The notes under the pieces are model-generated. The model was not told the origin of the DNA. It did no database searches and worked only from the letters and a program-made list of their open reading frames with translations. Positions 37,469 to 48,400 of a stretch of 64,000 nucleotides of DNA are shown one piece after another (positions within the stretch are counted from its first letter, which is position 1; the number at the start of each line of letters is the position of its first letter). Source of the stretch: Sphagnum compactum (Eukaryota; Bryophyta; Sphagnopsida; Sphagnales); NCBI GenBank assembly GCA_965153455.1, contig OZ234494.1, positions 20,956,001-21,020,000 on the forward strand, in the 5' to 3' direction. The translations under genes were made by a program, and so were the position numbers.

Positions 37469-40400
37469 ATCAAAGATCCTCATTTACCCTTTTGTGATCA
37501 AAGATGCCACCTTCCATCAGGGCCAGGGTAAAACCAGCACCCAAGTTGGTACCTTCACCTTTTTGAGAGAGGCCTCTTGGTGGCCATATTGATGAAGCCC
37601 CAAAAATGTTGCGTTTGAACTCAGGAACTCTGTTTTAGTTTAAGCATGGGATATTTGTAATATTTAGAAATAATTTAAATAAAATTTGGGATTTTTTACC
37701 ATTGTACCAAGGTGGGTGCTGGTTCATCAGATGGTTATCTTGTTGGTTGGTGAAAGGGAAGAAGGATGTTTAATGTCAGAAACACTTAATCTCTGGGAGT
37801 GTATTGTGATGGTGGCAAGTAGTGAACCATTCATTAATCATGGTGCAGTTCACTAACACTCGACTTATTGGAATGCAAGATCAGCTCGCAACAGAGGCTA
37901 GTGCACTTGCTAGCCCAGTACAGCAGTACTCAATAATCAAAAGGCTCCAGAGTGAGAGTCTAGGGGACGAATCAGCTCTAGTATACGCGTATATAAATCA
38001 ACATGCTGCTATTATTGATTTGCTTCAATTGCCACACTAAAGAGATGAAGCAAAATTACAGACACACACATACAGAGGCCCCAAACAAAAACTGCAGAAA
38101 ACCATAGTGCAAAGCAATATCTTGAATCATGGTTTAGTATCCCGGAAGATACTCTGAACCCCAAATGAACCCAGATTGTACTGGAACTGCTCCACACCAA
38201 CCCAAGACCGCATAAAAATAACATCATAAGAAGACTTCACACTTAATTGAATCCAGTCAATTTGTTCCAATACCATTTTTTATTTTCTAAGCTTCCCTTC
38301 ATTGTTTAAGTCTAAATCAAAGGCAATAGATGAAGAGGAGGAACAGTTGAAATAAGTTACGGATCAAAGGATTAACTTTCCTGAATTAGAGGCGAGAAAA
38401 ACATTCTGAGAATACGAACATATTATAGTGTCCTTAATGTCATCCCCAGTTTGGACTCCCATTCCACCCCTGTTGCAGTATCCTTTGCTTGCCATCCCAT
38501 GCCCAGTTTGAAGCTATGTCTGAAGTTGGCTAAACTGGGACAAAACTAGGAATGAAAACACAAAACTAGGGCTTGAGTTTGAGAATTCCACTTGTCTCCT
38601 CCATCACTGAACTCAGACATAACAGATTGGCACTTCTATGGATCAGCATTTTGACCGTGTTCATGATAAAAAAACAAACTGCTTACATAATATGATGGGC
38701 ACCATTTGTCATCGCCCAGGCTTGTCATAGGAGTTTTTCCTTAACTCTTTCTCCTGACAATTGATTTAGTATTTACACTCATAATATTTTGTTGCAAACA
38801 AAATTCTGCAGCAAAATTATTATGTCCAAGTGTGAGCTGCTGCTGCTGCATTTTGCAAATCAGGCCTTAAATTACAAAATGTACTTGCTCTCCCTTTAAG
38901 TTTACATCTGCATCCCTTAATGCAAATTCTCCGCTGATTTGCAGACTGTTTTTTTGTTGGAAGCAAGCAAGGAAAGCTTGATTGCAAGGAAATAAAAGCA
39001 GAAGTTTTGCAGACTGTTCTACCTACTGGGTATTCTGCAGGATAATATTTATGGAATACTTTGTCACATTTTGTTGGAAAATTTCCCATTTCATGGAATG
39101 ATAGAATTTTCAGCATTTTGGCCACTTAGCATTTGTTTTAACTTCTTGGGACTGAACTTTTGGGCACAGTAATATGAGTTTCTTGGCCATACTAACTATG
39201 AAACTTAGAGAAGTGAAAAGCTTCTGACAATTTTTTTTGGGGGCTGTCCATGAATGATGAAAAATTGTAGATTTTGAATATGATTTTGAACATAAGTAGT
39301 AGTAAAATGCAAACTTATTATTAATAGATTAGCAATGAAAATTTTGTACTTTCCATTCGGTGGTCTGTTAAAAAGGAATTGACCTACTTTTTTGGGTACT
39401 TTCACCCCACAAGTTTAACATAACATGTAAGTTTTGGGGTGTGCACATAAATTGCATGCACCAATTCGCATGTTAGGGCCCATCCATATTGGTTCCATCT
39501 TGAGCTGCAACATGTCTGATGCTTGCAACACACAATAATTCAAGGGGTTAGGTGAATAGTGGATGAAATGCTTATACACGGTGAATGTAATATAATATTT
39601 AACCAATGCAAATCTCTGTGAAAAACAGTATGAAATGTGAATCAATGAGCTTGCTGCCATGGCACGTACCCAACAAAATCCTGGCCAGGTCAATTTGGGT
39701 AACAAAAGAATCTGCCCTAACAACTTTGGGCAAATATGGAAGTATATCATATGCACAGTATCTGCCAGAAAGGGCAGAATAGCAGCTACCCATGTGCACA
39801 AAACAAGTTAACCTCCTTTTAAAAAGCCTGCAAGGGAAGGAGGAGTACTTTTTGCTCCCCTCCCCCACTGCCAAAACTGAACCTGGGCACTAAATTCAGT
39901 TTCAGAAATTAACTTTGTTTTGTCTGAAATGCATGCAAAAATAATTCCACAAACAATAATTCAGAAGCAAGAAGAAGAAATAAAACTGTTGCATGAGATG
40001 CAGGTCCCCCAGCCTAACTAGCTACTAGCAATTTGGCCGGGGAAAAAAAAATGAAAAAAAGGTTGAACAAAAAAAAAAAGCCTTAAAATTGTTCTATAAT
40101 GAAATAATATATTGTTTCAAAACAAACAAAAAAACAACCATCCAGTTTGTATAAATTCAGGACTGATGCGGGTAATTGTAGTTTCGCATATCAATAAACT
40201 CCAATAAGTGACATATGTATAAGAAGAATGAGATCCTTTGCACACCCATAAATCTTTACTCACCATGATCTGAGGTTGCACAAGTCAGAGTGTGACATGA
40301 ATTATTTGTTGGGGAAGTCCCCAACAATATCAGCTGCATTCCACCAACTCACTTGTTGCAGTCTGTCTCCTCCACCCTACCGCAGGACCCAATCTGATCT

Positions 40401-43400
40401 CCCAAGATTATTCAACTCTTTTAATTGTTATTTAAGTGGTTGTATTGGCAGAACTGATCCTATCATCACTGGCCAGTGGGGTCCTCTTCACTACTTGTAC
40501 CCCAATACAAGATCTGTGGTGCTTCATGTTGTTGAATTCTGGACCCCCCCCCCCCCCCCCCCCCCCCCTTCTGTGGTGGCTCTTTTCTTCAGGACTCCAG
40601 TACCTTGGCAGCTTGGACACTAATTATATTATTGTTAGAAATGTTGAAAATTTCAAAAATATTATTTTCAAAGAACAAAATTCCGTGAAGGAAACTAAAG
40701 AGTCTTTTGGAATGATATTCTGTGATCTTCAACTTTGCGACATGGAATTTTTAACATAAAATTGTTATTTGACACTGAAATGTTGACCTTCCATTGATAA
40801 TATGTTACAAATTGGTATAGAATGGCTCCCATTTCGTACCTTCCTGCTTCTGTTATGCCGTGCTAGCACCCAGAAAGCAGGTAGTGACTAGTAACCAAAT
40901 GGGAGATCTTCTCCTACTAAGAAGCACACAAAAAAAATTCCTGATTTTTGCAAAAGGAATAATCTTACATTTTGTGAAAAACTGGCGCTATGCTGTTGGG
41001 TACCTTTCAAAATCCCAAGAGACCAAGAATGACCTTACAAAACCAAAAGAACCTCAAGGTTAATTGCTTGAGAGGAGCCACCTCATCTTACAAAGTAAAA
41101 CATACTTGGTTCTTTACAGTTCAAGAGAAAGCAAGATCCAGATGATGCGAACCTGCAAGACTTCACTCCAAGTGAAATGGTTGTTGGCAGAGGAAAAAGA
41201 AGAAAATGCGTAGTAGGGTAAGAAGGCCGAAGGATGAGGGCGTTGCCAGAGTAAAGGCGTGTGAACCATTGTGGACCCAGTTTCAGTGCCTAATGCCCTT
41301 GTTTGAGGGCCTCGCCTGTTGGAAGGAAAGAGGCCCATCGACACCATGGAGCAAGACAGATGAAAAATCAGTGGCTGAGATAAAGCTGACTAAGATAAAG
41401 CTGCACTACTTTGTGAACCCACCTTCTAAAAACCGAGAACTTTACAGAGTAAGAACTAAAGGACCCTCCTTGAAATGAAACATACCCTCCCCAGTCCTAC
41501 TATGGAGGTAAAATTAGAACATATAGAGATGCGGCTGTCCTATGGTTGGGACAGGGGGCAGGGGGTTGGGCCAACCTGAGTCCTTATAACAACACAGGAC
41601 GAAGAAAAATCCACTATCTGTTTTGCGTCAAGCCATACGTAGGGTAACTTCCCGCCAAATGTTATAAGTGTTTTTGGTAAATAGTAGAATCTAGAAACGG
41701 CTGTTCAAAGCCTCCGAAGCTCTTTCTAATGCGAGGCAAGAAACTTGCTGCCGAAAAGACAGAGATGAAACATATGATCAACACAAGGAGAGTTTGGGGT
41801 GTTTATTATTATTTCCAGTATCACATAAATTCATGGTGCAATCAAATAGAACAGACCAGTCTGAGTGTATTGAAAGACAAATTAAATTGGTGAGTAAATG
41901 AGCTCTTGTTGTATTTGGACTGTCCCCTGTGTTACATAAAACTTAAAAGGCAACTGCTGTTGTGCGTCACTCTTACCTTCAGTTCTGTGCAACAACCTTG
42001 ATGAAGTAAGGGAATCGAGAGATTACGCAAAACACTGATAGAGACACAGATCGTGATCGTGACAGCAATCAAGGAAGCAGGGTGTCATACACTAGTGACA
42101 TTAGGTGGTTAGAACTTTATTGTGGGTTACCAAATAAGAGGAATATAAGAATATTGAAATAAAAAATGAAAAAGTATAAGAGTATTCACTTGGCAAGTGA
42201 GACAAAGTAAAAGGCTAGTTAAGGTGGCCAAGACGAATTGCTTGACAAAGTTAAGGAACTACTACTACATGTGGCCGACGAGGAGCTTGCATAAATTGTT
42301 AACGGAAAGCTCTGGCTGTAACTACTTACACAGACTGTGGACTGATTCAGAAGTTTTATTTAGGCTTAACTAACTGGAAAAGAGTGGGGGCAAGGAAATA
42401 TAAATTTAAATTGGGTTTCACAATACTTAGCTAATACACAATTTATTTACAAATGGCATGTGTTAACAACTCTCAAATTTTGGTCTCTCGTATATTTTGT
42501 TCCAAAAGTGTTGAGAAATGGGTTGCAAGGAAATACATGGAATGAATGACTTGAGGGGAGTGATGAAAAAGTAACATGGTTCTAATACGAGGGAGAGGAA
42601 TCTAGACCAAGACCCAAGTCCAGTGATTTATTTTGTGATTTTTTGGGAGGAAAAATTGTGGTTTTTTCCAGTTAGATTTTTTTCTCAGCAGAAATTTGTG
42701 ACTTTAGAAAAATCAATTTAAAAAAATAAAATCACTACCCAAGATTTTGGAAATGTCAGTGGATTGCTTTTCTGTAAGTGTGAAGAAATCCTGAAAGTGA
42801 AAAGAAGAGCAAAAGAAGAAGAAGAAAGTTTGTCACCTATCCATCAACTCCATAGCTAGCACCGAGTAAACCCACATAATTTTTTTCTTGTCTTCTCTCT
42901 TTTTTTTTCTTCCCATCCTTTGATATTAGTTGAAGGATAAGGGAGTTGAATTTTGGCGATCAGATGAATTGAAGATTTATTGTCACTAAAAGCCTTGAAA
43001 AACTTGATGCAAAACAAGGTTCACAAACCTCAATAACCAAAACATAGTTCAGCAAGAAACTAGGTGGAAAAAGAGGAAGAAATGCGGGGTAATCAGAAGA
43101 AAAACAACAACACCCCACCCCACCCCACCCTATGCCCCAAAAGAAAAAGAACCCCATTCCTTTCTCTTTTTCCACCATTTCTTACTGAACTATTTCCACC
43201 ATCCCGCACCCCCCCCTGTCCCAAAGAAAAAGATGGGAAAAAAAAGAACTAAAAGAAGAACATAAACAGTGCACGACTCATGAGTTAGTAAAAAACCCTC
43301 TTCAGAAATTCTTTGAGGATTCAGCACTGGGGATGGTGTTAGGAAGGGGGTGTAAGTAAGGTACTCCAGTCCTGGGAATCATAAGAAGAGGAAAATCTTC

Positions 43401-43485
43401 ATTTCAGTTCCTAACTTAGGAAGAAAAACTGGGCAACAAAAACACAGACAGACAGACAAACAGAGAGGGAGAGTGAGGGAGGAGT
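37469..43485. other. Intergenic spacer, no recognised gene
   Basis: No gene model found. A C25 homopolymer, several A-rich tracts (40046-40078) and a CCCCA run at 43110-43130 are present. Open frames here, including the plus frame 41206-41478, have no motif I recognise and no neighbouring splice-consistent exons. Confidence 0.5.
40544..40568 (+). repeat. C25 homopolymer
   Basis: Twenty-five consecutive C residues, flanked by ttctgga and ttctgtgg. On the minus strand this is G25. It generates artificial poly-Pro and poly-Gly frames on the two strands, which should not be taken as genes. Confidence 0.97.
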
Positions 43486-43493
43486 TATAAAAA
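43486..43493 (+). promoter_or_regulatory. Candidate TATA box of the LONGIFOLIA-like gene (distal)
   Basis: tataaaaa within gagttataaaaaggaac, in a purine-rich context (gacagacagaca and gagagggagagtgaggga just before). A start about 30 bp downstream would give a leader of about 1.9 kb. A second candidate, tataaaat at 44923-44930, lies 12 bases or so after an ATTGCC (reverse-CCAAT-like) string and would give a leader of about 0.5 kb. Sequence alone does not decide between them. Confidence 0.4.
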
Positions 43494-43996
43494 GGAACAG
43501 CTAGCTAGTTGCATACTGTGAAGGTATGAAGCCATGTGGGTAGAGAGGTGAACAAAGTGTGGTTGAAGAAGGTGGAAAAGTAAGCAGCTTGCTGTTGCTG
43601 TCAATGTGAAACTCTCTTCACCTCTGAAAAACTTTACTACAAACGGAATTATGAAACAAGTGTGGGGGGAAGGAATGATGATATCATGACTTCTACTACA
43701 ACAACAACTAGTACTAGTGGCCTACTACTACTTTTTCCTATTTCAATCCATCAGACATTCACACTTACTTCCCTCCCTGCTCACTCCTAGTACTGTGACA
43801 TGCTCTTGCACATTGGAGTGCAAAGCTGCTCCAGAACTGCAGCAATAACAAGAGCAAACAGAGATTAGTTGAAGAAAAAGCTCTAGTAGAAAGGATTATC
43901 ATAAGAGCAAGGCAAAAAAGAAGTGGATTCAACAGGATTAGTAATATATTACTAAGTCCTGTTGTTGTGCATTTTGGGTTTTGAGCTGAAGGAAGA

Positions 43997-44052
<56 letters not shown>

Positions 44053-45447
44053 AGGGAGACTTGGAAGGACTTGAAGGGAGGAGCTTGGAAGAAGAAAAGG
44101 ATCCTTTTCTCACAAAGAAATGATCTTTGGAGAAGGAAGTAGTGCAGGAAGCAAAAGGAAGGAAGGGGGAAAGGAAATTGGAGAACTGCTGCAAAGTTTT
44201 TTTTGTATTGGTGATAGAGATATTGTTGCACATTCTTGTGGAAAGTGCAGAAACTGAGAGCAGATAGGAAGGGAGCTTGACGTGATACACATGAGATTAG
44301 TGGAAGACTGCTCATTTGCAGCTGATGAGCTGCTGCAAAGATTGATCTTTTGTGTTGTTGTGGAGATGATCAACGTGGATTGAAGAGTAAGATTGGAAAA
44401 GAGTAGTAGAGGTGCAGATGAGTGGTGGCGTGTTGTGCAGGATATTGTTGTGAGCAGCATCGTGGTTGCAAAAGTGGTGAGCAATGTTCACTACCTTTGC
44501 TCGTTTGTCCTTTCTTTCTTTTCATTTTTTGTTTCCTGGCTGTTATGTGAGCGTTACACATTGTTGTTTTCTGCGAGAAACAAGTTAGTCTTGTGTTGGA
44601 ACTGTGCTTTCCGTGTAGTACGTACTTAGTTTCGACCGAAGGGAAGATCGATCTCCAGTGTTTTGTTTAGATATCTGAGGATTTTCGGATTGCTGGTTTC
44701 TGTGTGATGTGGAAAAGTCTCAAGGAATTGTTGCATCTTTCATCTCACGGTTTCCATGTCTCCGCAGTGAGCGAGGAATATTGTGTGAAGGCTGAAGACC
44801 CCCAAGTTCTCTGCTTCAGCTACGAGCTTCGTTGAATTTCTGGGAGAGAAATTGCAGTACCCAGTTTTGCTTGCTCGCCAGAGTCTCTAGAACCCACATT
44901 GCACGAGCTGGCTGATTGCCAATATAAAATCCACGATGCACGCGAGGGCGTGAGCGGGGGAGAGACAGAGCTTGCTGGAAGGTTTTTCAGTCGTTTTCAG
45001 TGAGGAAAAACTCTTTTCCGCCAGCCAGGCGTGAAGAAATGCTGTCATCTTTCCAGGCAAGCTAAATTGATACATTGCAACAACTGCACAATGTTGTCCA
45101 TCAGAGCTCCATTTCTTTACAACCAGTCCCCTGGACATCCTGAAATTCATTAGATGAATGCACATTTTATACGTGTTTCTTTGTAAATCTGCAATGGCTC
45201 TTCTCTACGGTCTTGTGTGACTCTCCTGTTGAAACTGTTGTCTGAGGGAGCCTGTGATCTGATTTGATTTGTGTTCGAGGAGGAGTAACGATGTGTGTTG
45301 TACAATGAATGCCATTGCAGGTGGTGTTTGTTGGTGCTCGTTGATATCTTTGTTGTGAAGAGGTGAAACGGTGCTGGTGCTGCTCCTCCCAGCAGAAGTA
45401 GAAAGTTCACAGCTGTTGTGCACAGGGAGCAAAAGAAGGACACCACC
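43494..45447 (+). other. 5' leader/promoter region of the LONGIFOLIA-like gene
   Basis: About 2 kb of GA- and TTG-rich DNA with no coding match, less AT-rich than the spacers, ending at the initiation context caccaccATGc. It contains a 50-bp GA microsatellite and a possible acceptor (attgcag at 45314-45320) that might end a leader intron. Several upstream ATGs are present; if the distal start is used, they would either be spliced out or act as upstream open frames. Confidence 0.5.
44000..44049 (+). repeat. (GA)25 microsatellite in the leader/promoter
   Basis: Twenty-five uninterrupted GA units. GA/CT tracts near plant transcription starts bind GAGA-binding (BBR/BPC) proteins, so a regulatory role is possible; this is inference from position only. 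Confidence 0.9.
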
Positions 45448-48400
45448 ATGCCAGCCCCATCAAACCTCTTCAAAGTGTTGGCTGACGATCCGAAGGCACT
45501 GGAAGATGAGATTGGCTGCATGACAGGAATTTTCCAGATCTTTGATCGCAGCCAGGCCTTCACTGGTCGACGCTATGGCTCCAAGCGTGTTACTAGTACC
45601 GCTGGTAATGATCAACTCTTGCTCCTCTGTAACTAAGAGGAATCTATATGATTCATCCAACACAATGATTCATGAGAAAATGTGTTGTGTTGCCCAATCT
45701 TTCATTTGATCCAGATTTCTCTTTGCAAAATTTCATAAATGCAAAGATGAGAATGAAGGATGGACGACTTAAACCTACAATCTCTTGATGCAGCTTCCCT
45801 TGAAGGGTCAATGTACAATGCAGGCATTTGTGTACAAATTTCTCACCCATGTAGTATCCGTTTGTGCTGTTTTTTTGATACAGCTCGGTTGCAAACAGTA
45901 TCAGCTTGTGAAAGCCTGCATCACGATCACAACAACAACCCATATTGGATGGTACATTTGCGGGACCTCTCTGATTCATGCAGGGCCATTATTTTGTTGT
46001 AACAAAACCATCTGCATTTGGTGACTTTATTCAAGTGTGTTTCCAGATGATGTGGTTGTTGATGTAAGTATAGAAATTTAGGTCACTTCTGCCAATCTTC
46101 ATTTCTTATGTTTGGTTTTTTGCTTCGTACAGTTTGAAGACAGTGCTCCACAGAAGGTAGAGAATTTTGAACAAACCAAAGCAGCTGTGGATGATGATGA
46201 ATCGAGAGACCATCACAGGGCATGTTCTGACAACAGTGACATTTTCACCAAGGCATTTGATGTGCCAGGTGTAGTGGACAAGCATTTGATAGATACAAAA
46301 GATCAGCTTGACCAAGAATTTACAGACTCAAAAGATCTGCTGCCTGTCTGTGAGTCTGAGGAGAACAGTGCAAGTGTTCAGGACTCAGATAAACCCTCTC
46401 TCCCCCACCACAAGGAATACCAGAAACCTCCCCTGCTTTCACCAAGGAATAGTAGTAGTACTGCTGAAAGCAGAACCAACTCCAAAGATCTCCATAAAAC
46501 GCCATCATCAGACATCAGAGATATTGTACGAGCTTCATTCCACAGGGAAAGACTAAGGGGCAGCAGTGGCAAGGAGAAGCCACGAGCATCGGTGGATTTG
46601 AGTCATGGTGCTGTGTTTTCAAAGAACCTGCCACGGTCTTCTTCTGTGAATGCACAGGATCGGTTTCGGATGTCAGTTGATGGGCGAGAAGAGGCCCGTT
46701 CATCTTTGGACTTGCCACGTTCCTCTTCTGTGGATGCAAGAGGGAGCTCCCGCATGTTGAGTGACTGGAGAACTGGTAACTTGCAATCATCTGTTGAGTC
46801 ACCCCAGACAGCTCTTAGAGGGAAAGATCTGTCCATAGTAGGTGTTGATGGCAGGGAGCTGCCAAGGATCTCTGTTGACAGAAATTTTGCAAAACATTTG
46901 AGCCCCAGGGTTGATGGAAAAGATGTGACAAGGCTGATGGTGGAGTTGAAGGAGGATCCAAGATTGTCTGTATCCAAGGATGACCACCGAGTTTTCAACA
47001 ATGCCAGAGCCTCACCAAGGCGGCCTGGTCTCAATACACGGTATCCTGAATCCAGGGATCCATCAACAACAACCTTTGACTTCAGAGAATCTCTTCGAGC
47101 TGCAGATTTTAAGGACTCATTCAGGGCATCCCAGAAAGTGCGAGATGGACCTCGATTTTCTGTAGATGGTACCAGGGACCCACCTCGTGCATCTCTGTCA
47201 CCCAGGCTTTCTGTGGATGGTCGAGACTCACCCCATGCTTGTGGAATACCACCCAGGCTAAAACTTGATGAAAGGGATTCAATCCAATCCAGTAAGCTTT
47301 CTAAAGGCGGTGATGCTTCTCAGCCAAAGAAAGAGTACAATGCTGCAGAGGCAGATGGTCAAGTTGAAACTCACCGACGGATCCCAAACGTGGTGGCCCG
47401 CTTGATGGGTTTAGAAGCACTGCCAGGCTCTGACCCATCTCACATGATCTCTCCAGTAAAAGTTCCAGAGACAAGCCCTTCATCAAGGGACGTGAGATTG
47501 TTGCAAGGGCTCTTGGAGTACAATACTACACCCAAAGTGTCCCCACCACCACCTCCTCCCCCAAGGCAGTCAGATGACTACAATTACAAGCAGCAAGAAA
47601 CAGAAGGGTTTCAGCAGTTAAAACAACGCCCAATTCGGAGACATGACATGCAGTTGAGCTTCATGTCGACGTCATCGTCATCATCATCATCACAGGGTTC
47701 CAGCCAGAAAGAAACAAGACCACAGTCACTGTACCATTTGCATTACTATGGGCAGGAAATGCCAATTCAGTACCAGTCAGAGGAGGGCTTCTGGACACAA
47801 GCTGAAGAGAAGCCTGCCAATTACCCAAGAATTAAATCACCTCTTTCTCTTAGTCATCATCTCATTGGTGGGGTCCCTCCAGTGTTCAAACAGCAGGATG
47901 CATGTGAGGCCTTCCAAGAGCAGCAGTCACAGACGACACCTGCACAGCTCCCAGCAGTGGTCTTGACTCCAATGAAGCACACAGATGAAGAAAAGGACTC
48001 TTCCAGCCTGCAGGAGCCTCTCTATACCCTCATGGATAAGGAGATGCGCCAGTTGCGCATTAAAAACTCTGTGCAGGGCCGAACAATGCTAAGACAGATC
48101 CTTGAAGCAATGCAGCTCAAGGGCCTACTGCATTCTCCCCGCCGCAAACAGTCTGAAGACATAAAGAGAACTCTTCAAACTGCAAAGCCAGTTTTGGAAG
48201 AATCAAAGTCTCGGATGCAAACCTTGAAACAGCAATTCCTTCCAGCCCCAAGACTCATGGATGCAATTCCTAAAGAGAAAAATGCTGAGGCAGAGCATCA
48301 GGATATTGCAGGAACAGAATTTAGGAAGGACCTCCCAATGATGGAAACCAAGATGCATGATGCAGAGCTGAGCATTGATACTAAACAAACCAAGTCAAGC

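Noticed and set aside
40276-40759. Overlapping frames with poly-Pro (and poly-Gly on the other strand)
   Set aside because: The proline or glycine runs are translations of the C25 tract; the frames have no motif and no splice partners.
43938-44315. Minus-strand frames with long Ser-Leu repeats
   Set aside because: They are translations of the (GA)25 microsatellite in the leader of the plus-strand gene.
45605-45636. Unspliced end of exon 1 as a short independent 63-residue protein
   Set aside because: The donor GTAATG at 45605, the microexon and the exact frame repair make a spliced transcript far more likely.
46603-47034. Minus-strand 143-codon frame
   Set aside because: It is antisense to exon 3 of the LONGIFOLIA-like gene, whose coding frame is clearly conserved.
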